Part shown: positions 52,572-63,667 of the stretch, piece after piece
Position numbering within the stretch: position 1 is the stretch's first letter
Layout of the letters: every line of letters starts with the position of its first letter
Origin: Nymphaea colorata
Taxonomy: Eukaryota > Streptophyta > Magnoliopsida > Nymphaeales > Nymphaeaceae
DNA: 64,000 nt
NCBI RefSeq assembly: GCF_008831285.2
Contig: NC_045148.1
Span: forward strand, 1,242,001 to 1,306,000
Direction: 5' to 3'
The notes under the pieces: model-generated
Told to the model about the DNA's origin: nothing
What the model saw: the letters and a program-made list of their open reading frames with translations, nothing else
Database searches by the model: none
Made by a program: the position numbers and the translations under genes

Positions 52572-53999
52572 TTAAGTTATAATTTATCGGAAAATATGGC
52601 ATTTGTTGAAGATTAAAAATACATCTACAATGACAAAAGGCGCATTAGTTTTAGACCCAAGTGAAGCTTCATTGATGCATCCAATAATCTATGCACAGAG
52701 CATTATGAACTTTATTCTTTTTTGTTGTCCTTCCTGGATTATAGAAGGAGACGCGCTCTAGCTAAGCATTGAACTGTTGATCTTTTTCAAACTCGGAATA
52801 CGAGACTGTAATAGTGCCTCGGTTCAATATATATACATATGACCATTTTCTTTGATTTGGCACTTGTCCTATCTGACAGCCATTCACAAATATGAAGTGG
52901 GGAGAACACATGTACTATATGCATGCGCTGTTTAATTTCCACAAAGTGCTCCACTATGTTATTGATAAGACAAAGGAAGAAGGCAACAACCAATCCAGCA
53001 TCAGAGGAGCACTAGTTGTGATGGATTACTTTTGATAAGAATATCTTTATGATTGTTTTCTCAACGCGACGTACACTTCCATGTTGTTTATTCAACATTG
53101 GTAGGCAAACCTAAAGTGCTAATTATTTGAGCATCATTTGTTTTTTCAAAGGCTGCCATGTTCGCTTGGGTGTTTATAGGCGTTCAAGTAGTGGACTAAT
53201 ACGCACTTTGTAGGCCATATTAAGATGTGGACGACCTTTGTTCTATCTCATGTTGATGTTCAAGGCCTCTGCATGAATGACGCTTCTGGTTTAACTTTTT
53301 TTTCAGAAATTGTCCCTTTTGCATTGTATTTAGTTCGATTACAGCCTTATGACGCCACTAATGCTATAAGAAAGCATATCTTGTGCAGTTGTCATTGCAC
53401 AAGGTTACTGACCCGTGGCAATCAAATTAGGTTTCACTTTTCTAAATTATAATTGCTCGAATGTTGTCTTCGTAGCGTAAATCCTATAAATAAATTTTCA
53501 AATGGTTGATTTGATTGTATAAATGAGATGTTAGAAAGATATGAGAAAGTTTCCACAAGGAAAATGTAATATCTTACATAATACATGCAAAAATTGATGT
53601 AATTAAGAGTGCAAGAGGAGCGGCAGGCATGCAGCGCAAAGCTAAAGGTGTCATAAAATCAGATTCAAATTGGAATAACAATTGCTATATCCAATTTATT
53701 GGATGTTCGCATATATATTTCAGGGTAAGTGGGGTTAACAGTCCACCACCCAGAAGAAGCCTGAGTTCCTTGCTTTTAAGGTCTTGGGCTGCATGGCGGC
53801 TTGGGTGGGCAGCAGACTATCTTCAACTTGAGGGAGCACCCCCACATTTTGCAGCCTAAGGGAGTAGCACTCTACGTGAATCAGAGTAAGGATGTTTTGT
53901 TTATGTGTCCCCTGTCTCAACCGGCTATGCTATACCCCTTGATGCGAATGTTCATGCATGCATGTTATGATACATTAGGAGCCAAAGTTTAAATGTGTA

Positions 54000-54175
54000 A
54001 TATTGGATGTGGAATATTTATTTAAAACTGAATTTGCATCCAAAATTCGAATCCAGTTAGATATTTGTCTAAAGCAAATCTAAATCTGGATCCGGTCGAT
54101 GTTATTTCTCAAATCTAAATTCGATCTGATGATTCTGTTGGATATCTAATCTGAATGTGTTCATTTACATCCCTA
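54000..54175. repeat. TAGGGATGT-family repeat, right end only
   Basis: The segment ends GTTCATTTACATCCCTA, the complement of a TAGGGATGTAAATG terminus, and contains AAATCTAAATCTGGATCCGG-type words. No left terminus was found. Confidence 0.35.
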
Positions 54176-54528
54176 AGAAAAACTAAAGTCCATTATTATT
54201 TTATCGGTCAAAGTCGAAGCAGACTTCCAAAAACTCCAATGCTGGGCAGGGCATGTTTCACTCTTTGTTGTGGCTCTATATGCATGAAAGTACATGAACA
54301 TATTTATGTGAGTATATAACTGCCCGAGTGAAGGCCGATGCCTCCCCCCTTTCCCCATCCTCTCAGGTCCAAGGCTGATGTATGCACAGACACATGACAC
54401 ATCTACACTAAATATTTGAAGAGAAGTGATCCTTTCTCTGAGATAAGAATTAAACAAGTGGGGCGGGAAAATCTAAGGTCAGAGCTAGTGAATGTATAAA
54501 AAGAAAAATGCTGTAGTCTGGTTCTTTC

Positions 54529-54716
54529 TCACACGTCGACGAAATAGTCATTAATGGAGGCAGCATATATAAGTGTGCAGGTGCAGCAGGCCACAAATGC
54601 ATCCCACTCATTTTGCATGAAGCTGCTCAAGAAATCACCATGCACTGTGTATATTGTTGGATCTCCATCTACATCCACAGTGTAAAGTGCTTTTCTGATG
54701 ATGAAGGTGAGCCTGA
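54529..54716 (-). CDS. orphan exon-like open segment (possible terminal exon)
   Basis: This is unrecognised. On the minus strand an AG preceded by CATGGTGTTGT opens a 61-codon frame to a TGA. It begins RLTFIIRKALYT and contains VDVDGDPTIYTVHGDF and FMQNEWDAFVACCTCTLIY. It ends in a hydrophobic run and INDYFVDV. Amino-acid use looks like real protein rather than translated AT-rich noise. The frame is closed by a stop about 40 bp upstream of the AG, so it would need a splice acceptor and upstream exons. I could not find a convincing partner exon between 54.8 and 58.9 kb. It may be the last exon of a gene with distant exons, a broken gene copy, or chance. Confidence 0.35.
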
Positions 54717-54759
54717 CTACAACACCATGAGCAAGGTGATACAGTAAAAGTTAAAACTG

Positions 54760-57700
54760 TAAAATGACATGTTTTAGTGCGCGATCCGGATGCACACAAA
54801 AGTGTCAGGCAGGCTACAAGGTCCAAGCTGCATACTCCTTTGTGGATTGCTGAGTAAGGAAACAATTTGAGTTTTACTTTTACCAAGGGCCGGTTTAAAC
54901 GGCTTGGTAAAACCTGATTGCTGGCTTGAAAACGGGTCCAGGTAAGGTAAATTATAGTCGGACTCAGATTTGGGTACATGCATGGTTCAGGCATCTGGAT
55001 CCAATTCTGAGTCGGGAATAAGTAGAATCAGACCTAATTATATATTTAAAAAAAGAAAAAGAGCGTCATACACCTGTTGGGTCTGCTTTGATCCTAAACT
55101 TCAAGTCCATGATATATGAATCTGAGTCTGACTGGGGTTAAAATACTCGATTAACAGGACACGGTAAATGGTGGCTTCAACTATTGCGAATACATGATTG
55201 ATTGCCCATTGGAGGAGTTTTCCATTGGTTTAACACAAACAAGAAAAGAAAAAAGAGAAATGAAAATGTTGCTCCCGTTATGGTCATGATCATAATCATA
55301 GCCATCACGATCGATCTTTTAGTTGCCATTTGGAGTTCATCAATCCTGTGAAGATGTAATGATGAGTTCAAATAGTTTCAAAGATGTAGCACAAGATGCC
55401 ATTACTTTCACTAGTACTTATGCACTTGCAGCTGTAATCCTGATCACCAGAAGTCTCTCTTCTTCATAATATAATTAGCTAGGGATGTTAATATATCTGA
55501 TTTGGATCGAATATATGACAAACCATTCTGAGAAAGTCGGATATGAAAAAAAATTTAATATTTGATTAAGAAGCGAATTAGATTCGAATTTAAGAAATGG
55601 CATCTGATTGGATTCGGATATACATAAATATTTGATCAAATTCAGATTTGGATTTAGATCAGATTTATTTTTAAATAAATATCCCTTATCCAATGCTTTT
55701 ACATTTTGGATTGGATTCGGATTCAGGTTGGATTTATGAACGTAAAAGATGGATTCAAATTGGATTCAGATAGTGAAGTCAAAGTTCAGACTTAGATGCA
55801 TTTATGATTTTTTTTGTTTGTATTCAAATCTGAATTTGAATCCAAATATGTGAGTATCCAAAAAAGTAGATACAATTATGGGTATATCCAAATTCTAGTC
55901 CGATCCATTGGCATTCCTTCGATCCAGGCTGTTTAGGTTAAACTTGTCAATTTATTTGATAAATGTTTGAATTCTAACTTATAATCGATTGAAGCAAAGT
56001 TAATATTTAAGCTTCAATTATCATAAAAAATGGCACTTCTATTATCAAATTTATCCAAAAAATTGAAACATGACTGGCCCGGTCTGACCTCGATCACCTC
56101 CTCGCCCGGTCTAACTTTTCCGGCGCGAAGTCAAAGGTGTGAAATCGATGCCATTGAAAGCATGTCGAGCACTAGGTCAACAAGGATCACTAAGGGACCT
56201 TTTGTTGGTGGTGACAAGGATCATGATCTCAACATCTATTGATCGGTGTTTGGATAGTGTATCGTAGCACTTGGGACGTTGACCTTGTCTTGAGTTTGCA
56301 GACCAAGTACCCCAAAGTGGGTTGGCTCCCAATAACCATGAAACGCAGAATATTCCAGTGTGTTGGTAGGGGAAGTGGGGTGATTCAGTGCCCATTGTCC
56401 ACATTATCTAACCTGTTTGGAATCCATTAAAAGCTTATGTCATCGAGCACCATCCTTTGAAAAATAAAAAAGAAAAAGTAGTGCATTAGTATGGTCTAAT
56501 GAAAAGTTAACTATATAAATACGATCTGCATCGATCGCTTTGATAAGAATGGCATTCGGAACAATGGAGTTGGGCAAAGGTTGGTGTCCGTTAACATTTT
56601 CCCAGAACAGAGGGTTTCAACAATCTGAAGGTTTGGTTGGAAACAAGAAATTATCAACGCCTTTTACATAGAAAAAATGCGATATATTTAGATGCATGCA
56701 TGTGGTTTTTTTATCATACCTCGATTATGTAGAGTCAAGTTATTAATATAACCTAAAATGTTGAGATTTAAATGGCAATCATCATTTGGTTTCTCTGAAT
56801 TCCAACTTTTTAACCAGAAAAGTGGCAGTCATCACAAGAACTCAAGATACTATATGTGCTAGTGTTTGCTTGATCTAGAAGCTAGGCAGTTCAGTGTTCA
56901 AAACTCTCGAGGCGGGTAATTGTTTTCCACGTAGTTTGAGACAGCAAAGTTGCTCTCAAGACCCATCTATTGCTGCTCTGGCGCCCTTCCATTCTGGAAT
57001 AGGAGCTCAAGCACTCAACCGGCCACTAGATCGATGAAGAATCTCTCCAAAATCCACTCTTTGATCAGTGATAAGCTAAGTCTTTCATCGAGCTCGCTAA
57101 AATGAAAGACGGTTGATTATCTTCCCAAGAAGATATAAAGTCCCTTTACAAAAAAAAAAGTCGCAAATGGAGTTGAACCAAATAAAGCACTCTTGTTTTG
57201 CTTTGCCAGTGCTTTTCTCCAATGATCGGTCACTCTGTTTTTTTCTTTTCTAAAAGCTGAGTGCTTTCAAAAAGCTTTTAAAGCCAACGCATGGATGATT
57301 GACTAAAAAAGCCCTTGCGTGAACAGAGAAGCTCCCATGAGCAAAGCCGTATGCTTTGTATTGTAGGTTTTGCATGTTTGCCTCTTCCTTCTTATTATAG
57401 AGAAATGAGTACTTGCTTGCTCCTTTTTTTTATTAAGAGCATAGGAATAACCACACATTCGCCAGTTTCGTCCATTGGCCCGCCGAATTTGATTTCTCAT
57501 GCGAGACAGAGTCCTGCAACCGGATCTAGTGCTAGTCTCCACAATGGACTCAAGCGATTGAATCTAGGTGCCATCCAAACTGCCCAATTAAAGAATCATT
57601 TGGTGGGCCGACATATGTCAATGAAGAATTTCAGACATTATGGCTGTTTTAATGTAAATGTCTGTTTAAGTGATTGCATTTTTGGATATTACGTCATTTT

Positions 57701-58950
57701 ATATGGTATGAGATATTTTATAATGTATAGATACCTGTATGCAATTACGAACTTTTTGATGGGTTGAATCCGTAATTGCACTTGATATAAAAGGGTAGTG
57801 CTCACTGGGGTCGTGCAACGGTTGCTTGAAACATTGGTTTTTAAGGTTGTCTCTTCCCCATCTGAGAGAGACTGAACATGCGCCGCACAGACCCTGGAAG
57901 ATCCTAGTGTGATCTACCGTTTGTGCTGTTCAGATGGATTCAGGTATGCTTCCGCTACAGTTAAGATTTTGATTCAATGATTTAGCATGAACATGATCCT
58001 GTTTAGGGCATATTCGTTTTGTGTATACATGAGGGAAATCTCCCGTCGCCCTAGAGACCCATTGTTCTAGAAATTGGGAGAGGACTAACTTTGTACTCTT
58101 TTCTTGTGCAATTGAAAGTCCTCCTACTTACCCATCCGCTGGTAAGCCATCATTTTTTGGTGCAGTGGCCGATAATATGAGATTATTCAGTGTGACGAAC
58201 CCAGAAGTGAAGCTTCATAGACTCCAAGTCACTTCTAGTCTTTAGGCATTCTGCGCAGAGGGCCACCAAGCATTCTGGCGCCATGCTGGGAAGATGAAAA
58301 GGGCATTTCGTTTTATATAGGAAAAGTTTTTCTTGGTTCCCACAGCCCCACCCCTTCATTCCAGAAAAGCCATTACTTCACGTTCAGCAAGCAAAGCAAA
58401 GCTTAGCATGTCATGAGCTTTATGAGTGCATGCTTTGTGCTTTGCCTCCAACCCATTACGACCGGGATATTCACTTAGGTGTCAGCTATATTACATGGGA
58501 GCAGGTGCGGGTGCTGATGTGAGTGTCGATGCCAGTGCGGAATACAGCAAGTTAAAAAAAAAAATATTAAGTGGTGGGATGCGACAAGTAAAAAAAAAAA
58601 TAGAATTTTGGGCAAGAAAAATATTATATATTTATATATATATATATATATATATATTATTTGTTATATAAGTAATTTTATTTATCTATATTTTTAAACT
58701 TTTTTTTATCAAAGTTACCTTGAATCAATATATTAATGAAAACTCAACCAAAACATTTTTCAAAACAACCAAAACTCATTTGATGCCGTGTCGGGCTGCA
58801 CCTGCACCAGTACCCACACCGATGCAGGTGCAGCCATAGGCTCAATTGCTAGGAGCATGGACGGGAACCTCAACTCCTCGTTCATGGCATGCTATACTTC
58901 TCTTATTTTCTTGACCATAGGAATGAGAGATTGCCGGTAAGCCAGATGCA
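54760..58950. other. intergenic region, no supported gene
   Basis: No recognised coding sequence. The frame at 57315-57767 shows no domain. A dispersed repeat lies at 55480-55919 and a short (TA)n at about 58630-58658. Confidence 0.5.
55480..55919. mobile_element. MITE-like dispersed repeat, TAGGGATGT family
   Basis: The left end TAGGGATGTTAATATATCTG and the complement of the right end, AAGGAATGCCAATGGATCGG, form imperfect inverted termini. The 440-bp interior is a patchwork of GGATTTGGAT/GGATTCGGAT words, matching the element at 2886-3306 in length and style. No target duplication was found. Confidence 0.5.
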
Positions 58951-59121
58951 TGCATGTTAACACCCCAAATTTTTTGACATCAGAACTGAAGCGATATCAA
59001 AATTTTACAAAAGAATTGTGAAAATTTGTAATTTCAAAGCTAATTTCGAATCTAAAGAACAATTTAGATTCAATTTAACCCGCAACACAACTCCCAATGC
59101 AAGATTACGAGTCTAAATATT

Positions 59122-59388
59122 TACAAATGTCATTTGACATCCAAATTCAATTGCAAATGTCATTTGACATCCAAATTCAATTGCAAATGTCATTTGACAT
59201 CCAAATTCAATTACAAATGTCATTTGACATCGAAATCTAATTACAAATTTCATTTGACATCCAAATTCAATTGCAAATGTCATTTGACATCCAAATGCAA
59301 TTACAAATGTCATTTGACATCCAAATCCAATTGCAAACGTCATTTGAAATCCAAATCCAAACGTCATTTGAAATCTAATCCAATTGCA
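59122..59388. repeat. 30-bp minisatellite, about 8-9 copies
   Basis: The unit CATTTGACATCCAAATTCAA plus TTGCAAATGT repeats head to tail, with variant copies towards the right end. Because 30 is a multiple of three, the array opens spurious frames on both strands with 10-residue repeats. It lies within the putative solo LTR. Confidence 0.95.
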
Positions 59389-60492
59389 AAATTTAAATTT
59401 TGATTTAAATCGAAGAATTGGATCTAATTTAGTCTAGAATACTACCTAGTCAAGAGCCCCCTAGGGGTCACCCCCCCCCCCCCAATTAAAGAAAAAAATA
59501 TTTTCTCTCAATTAAATGAAGAAAAGTCATTTTTAAGAAGAAATGAATGAGAAACCTAGGAAAAGAGAGACATTTATGTCTCTCTCTCTTCTTTAACCAG
59601 GTCCTTTTTAAAGAGGAGTCAATTTCTAAAAAGCAATAACTATACTAGTCAAACTCACCTAACCTACTTAATCTAAGTAGGTTTGACCTGGGTGCACTCA
59701 AATGTGGTGCCAATTTCAGCTAGGTTTGGTCAATTTGGGCTCAGCACAATCAAAATGGTAGGTCTATCCCGCAACCCAATCAGTGGAAGAAAATAGACTT
59801 TGACCGAATCGAACCCACTTTGACTAGACTCTGTCGAAGTATAATTCAGCTCAATTAAGAGCTTTCTTAGCTCAAATTTATCAAATTACCACAAACAAAG
59901 TGAAACTATTCGTAAATGAGCTTTGACTTTGGTCAATTGGTTGAAATTGACTAATCTGAACAATTTTGCCATTCTATGGTCAAATTAAAATTACAGAGCC
60001 TAAATTGGTTTATAAAAGACAAATATACATTTGGATTTGTCAAATACATAAATCAAATACCAAATTAAAATTCAGTATTTCAAACCAAAGTTTCATTCAG
60101 TTGAAATCCATCTTTAATCAAGTTGTAGAAGGAAATACCCTTTTCGAACCAAATTTGATAGAATTTTCAAATTTTATTCAAATTTAAATTAAATTATCAT
60201 AATTAAATGACATTTGGAGCTTAGTAACTAGGTTTTAACCTAACAAACTTGATTTCAAACAAAGAAAAAAATAAATAGTACAAAATAAAGAAAAACCCTG
60301 TGCAAGGGCATTTTTGTCTGAAATTTTGGTCAAAATTGGTCAGCTAAGTCTGAACTAATGTTACCAAACCTAACTCAACCCACCTAGTTCATGTAAATGG
60401 GATAATAATAGTCAATTAGAGTCATTAAACCCTCTTTAACTCATTTTACGAGTTCCCAAGATCTGAAACAAGGTTGAACCCACCTCCTCTTC

Positions 60493-60500
60493 TATATAAT
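60493..60500 (+). promoter_or_regulatory. TATA box within the putative LTR
   Basis: TATATAAT is followed by CTTCCCC and a GA-rich leader-like stretch. It is plausible as the retrotransposon promoter that marks the start of the R region. Confidence 0.4.
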
Positions 60501-61063
60501 CTTCCCCTTGACCACCAAGGAGGATGACAAAAATTTTGAAGATTCCATCAAGTTGCTGCAACCAAGGAGCTAGGAGGGAGAGGCCAAGGAGGAGAAAGAA
60601 GATTCATCCAAGCCTTCTTCCCCCCTCTCTTTCATTTCCCTCTATTTTCTCAATTGATTTTGCTAAGTTAGGGTGTTTAAGTGAACCCTTATTTAAGATT
60701 TTAATGGCGAAAAGCTCTATTTTCCACTCTAAATTCTAGCAAGCAAGCTATTCTTCTTCTAGTTTTGCTAAGTTCGAATCCAAGTTTGGATTCTTGCTTA
60801 GGATTGCTCGATTTAGAAAACAAGTGAAGAAGAAGATCAACTATCAAGACCGACCGCAAGGTAGGTGATTTTAACTCATTTCTTATATACTTTAGCTTCT
60901 CATTAGTTAATTTTAATTTCAAACAATTCATGGGAGGGGTTCATTTTTATTTATTTTATAGCTGACAATGATGTCCAGTTAGGAGAAACCTACGATTTAA
61001 TGTATATGTTAATGCATAATGCATGCATATATCGGTTTCTTTTAAAGATGAACCCATATATCA

Positions 61064-61179
61064 AGTTTTGAAAAAGGGCCCCAAGGCCACGTCCCTTTCA
61101 AAACAACAAGCTTAAACCATTAGTTTTGAAAAAGGGCCCCAAGGCCACGTCCCTTTCAAAACAACAAGCTTAAAACCAT
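61064..61179. repeat. 58-bp tandem duplication with internal inverted repeat
   Basis: AGTTTTGAAAAAGGGCCCCA at 61064 recurs at 61122. Each unit holds TTTTGAAA...GGG facing CCCTTTCAAAA, so each copy can form a stem with a loop of about 15 nt. Confidence 0.9.
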
Positions 61180-61507
61180 TTTGAACTCCTCACCATGAGA
61201 GAATCCCACAGTGAGAGAGTGATTTTGCAGCAACATATGTGATGAAAATGTCTATTAGGGATGACTACATTCTTATGAATGTGATCTACCCTTGCATGGC
61301 AAAATTATGGATAAATTAGCTTGAGCATGGTTTTGTTTTCCTTTTCATTTGAAGTCATTTGGATTCATGTATTTCAATTTAATTGATCAAGGGTGGTAGA
61401 AGAGATTAGAAACAAGTTTTCAATCTTCCTACGTAAAAGAACTCAACCATGAATCGTCATGATTCATGAGTTATGCGGTCTCTTGATTAAATTCTATTTT
61501 GAAGAGT

Positions 61508-61509
<2 letters not shown>

Positions 61510-61557
<48 letters not shown>
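61510..61557. repeat. (TA)n microsatellite
   Basis: About 23 TA dinucleotides inside the putative LTR. Confidence 0.95.
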
Positions 61558-61560
<3 letters not shown>

Positions 61561-62670
61561 ATATATATACTAGTGCAATCTCTTCTTAAAAACAATTTTT
61601 CTCTTTTACCATCAGGTTGGACTATGTTTCCAAACTGGTTTTTAAGAAGGGTGATCATTTTGTTGATTTTTATAGTGCAAGGCCATGAAATCATTTTCAT
61701 TTTATTTTTACTTAATTTCAGCAATCCATACGTAAAATGTATGCAAATTGTTGAAATTAGACCATGCTTTTATGAGAATTAGCTTAAGAATGTCAAATTT
61801 TATATATTTATGATGCCAATTTTCAGCCACAAAATGATTAGGTTTTAAAGAACAATAAAAAAGTTTTACTCCTACCTAATCGGCTCTTTAAAAGCCTTTT
61901 AGAAATTTCTGATTTCATTGACCAATTTTCAGACTTACATGTAATTGATTGAGTCTTAAAAACAATGCAAGATCACATTTCAAAAACCATAATCTTTGTA
62001 TCCCTTAAAGAATAAGAACAAAAGTATTTTAATAGTTCAAGAAATGAATGGATCTTCTAGGACAAGAATATGAAATTTTGTTTGATTTTGGAGAGAAAGA
62101 GAGGTTCTTAGAGCTCCATGACATGAACGAGAACATGTGGCACATGATTTTTGCCAACTTGATGCTTAGTTCGTATGGAGTAAAACTGAATTTCATCATT
62201 TTTCAAGAGTCAAATACTCTTAGAATCAATATTTTAATTTTAATCAATTTAAATCAGAATAAAATCTGATTTTTATGACAATTTTGAGGAAAAAGGATGA
62301 TATCCACATTTCTTCTATATTTTAAAGTTTGATTTCATCCTTATTTGCCTAATTCTTATTTGTTTCGAGTTTTTCATCTATGACTCAAGCTTATGGACTA
62401 TATCTCTAATTCATGTGCTTAACCATATAATAAGCACATTTAGAGAAAGCCTTATATTTTAATTAAAATCAATCTTCACGCATAGATTGTATAACGTGTG
62501 ATTGCAATGAATGAATCTTGAGAGATTATGAGAGAGAGAAGAATGAATGTTTCATATAGTCTCTCTTCTCATTTCATGCATTCATTTTCACTTAAAATCA
62601 ATAGCACCACGTGCACATTCTCAAGAAGTTAAGTGATTCAACTTTGAGTTGCAAAAAGTGACCAAGTAAT

Positions 62671-62717
62671 ATTGCAACAAGAATTTATAAACTTTGCAAC
62701 AAGAATTTATAAACTTC
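62671..62717. repeat. 22-bp tandem duplication
   Basis: TGCAACAAGAATTTATAAAC plus TT occurs twice in direct succession. Confidence 0.85.
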
Positions 62718-63454
62718 ACTTAACTTCCAAAGAAAACATAAGCAATGCATTCATAATTTCGATCAAAATATATTTAGAAAACAATACATTTTCTAACAAT
62801 TTGGACTTATGTCCTATCAAAATAATGAACTCTACACAAGTTTTTAAATCACACCATTTGACAAAAGAAGAATTCAAAATCAATTTTGATCATAAGATCA
62901 TCATTTCAACTCATGAATCAAATTGAATTTACAACAAAGAACTCAATTTCAAAATTTCTAAGAATTGTGGATTTCAAATGACACCAAAACAAATGTTTTT
63001 AAATCAATTTAAAAACCCTTCAATCTTCAATTTTCAAAACAAGTTAAAATCACTTATAAACTTTGAGTTTTGAATCCAGCAAATCACTTTGGTTTTTGAA
63101 TCCAAAACTTCAATGCATAAGCATATAGGACTTGCATCAATAACTCATACATTATCCAAATGATCCTTATTCCTTGGTCTAATTATCCCTGTTAAAGGCG
63201 GCAGGAACGGATGGACCTCATACCGATGAGCGGATCCATTTCTCTTAAAAATTTTCTTCAAAACCTCAATTTTAAAAGAATTTTGTTGATTCACATTTCG
63301 ACCCCCTTTGAGAAAGGGGTGGGGTGTGAACAATGCCTCTAGCCATAACGTACTCGGATACGACGTATTTTTATTTTGGATTGCTTCATTATCTATCTTT
63401 CAATTTTGAATTTGCTGTTTTCTTAGTCGTGGCTGTCGCTCTTCGTATGATAAG

Positions 63455-63659
63455 CAGGGGCGGAGGGAGGGGGAGGGGGCACCTAGGCCATGGCTCCACC
63501 CCAACCAAATGAAAAAAAAAATACTGTGTAAAAATTAAATTTTTTTTTGCTTTTATGTATTTTTCGAGTGTGAGTTGAGTTTAGCCCTACCCAAATTCAA
63601 CCCACAAAACCCAGCCCCCATTTGACTCATCATTGAAGAAAATCTTGGCTTCGCCCCTC
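63455..63659. mobile_element. hAT-type MITE, second copy of the 16.2-kb family
   Basis: It starts CAGGGGCGGAGGGAGG and ends GGCTTCGCCCCTC. The flanks are ATGATAAG (63447-63454) and ATGATAAA (63660-63667), a 7 of 8 match. Length (205 bp) and ends agree with the 199-bp element at 16220-16418, and both share GGCCATGGC words. No coding capacity. Confidence 0.85.
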
Positions 63660-63667
63660 ATGATAAA

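Larger units (their letters stand above)
47500..54520. other. intergenic region, no supported gene
   Basis: I see no exon chains. Contents that can be supported are (CT)n/(CA)n at 48.36 kb, 50-bp and 42-bp tandem duplications at 49.86 and 50.30 kb, a TAGGG-type repeat at 50.84 kb, a MITE at 52.22 kb and a repeat end at 54.17 kb. Frames at 53225-53452 and 53629-53859 lack recognisable motifs. Confidence 0.5.
58955..63332. mobile_element. putative very long solo LTR (~4.4 kb), probably Ty3/gypsy
   Basis: The left end is TGTTAACACCCCAAATTTTT. The right end is GGGGTGGGGTGTGAACA, so the termini are TG...CA and form an inverted repeat, TGTTAACACCCC against TGTTCACACCCC (11 of 12). The adjacent 5 bp are ATGCA and ATGCC, a 4 of 5 match expected of an LTR target duplication. 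No gag, protease, RT or integrase sequence was seen between the ends, so it reads as one LTR left after recombination. Inside are a TATATAAT box at 60493, a splice-donor-like CAAGGTAGGTGA at about 60859, a 30-bp minisatellite and a 58-bp tandem repeat. LTRs of several kb are known in some plant Ty3/gypsy lineages such as Tekay/Del and Tat/Ogre. Lineage and direction are inference; the TATA box suggests plus. Confidence 0.65.

Noticed and set aside
53629-53992. Overlapping GC-richer open frames
   Set aside because: No recognisable protein in any frame; possibly a decayed gene fragment but not supportable.
57315-57767. 150-codon plus-strand open frame
   Set aside because: No domain recognised; the C-terminal half is AT-rich low-complexity sequence and there is no splice or promoter support.
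59113-59403. Repeat-protein-like frames on both strands
   Set aside because: Produced by a 30-bp minisatellite whose unit is a multiple of three.
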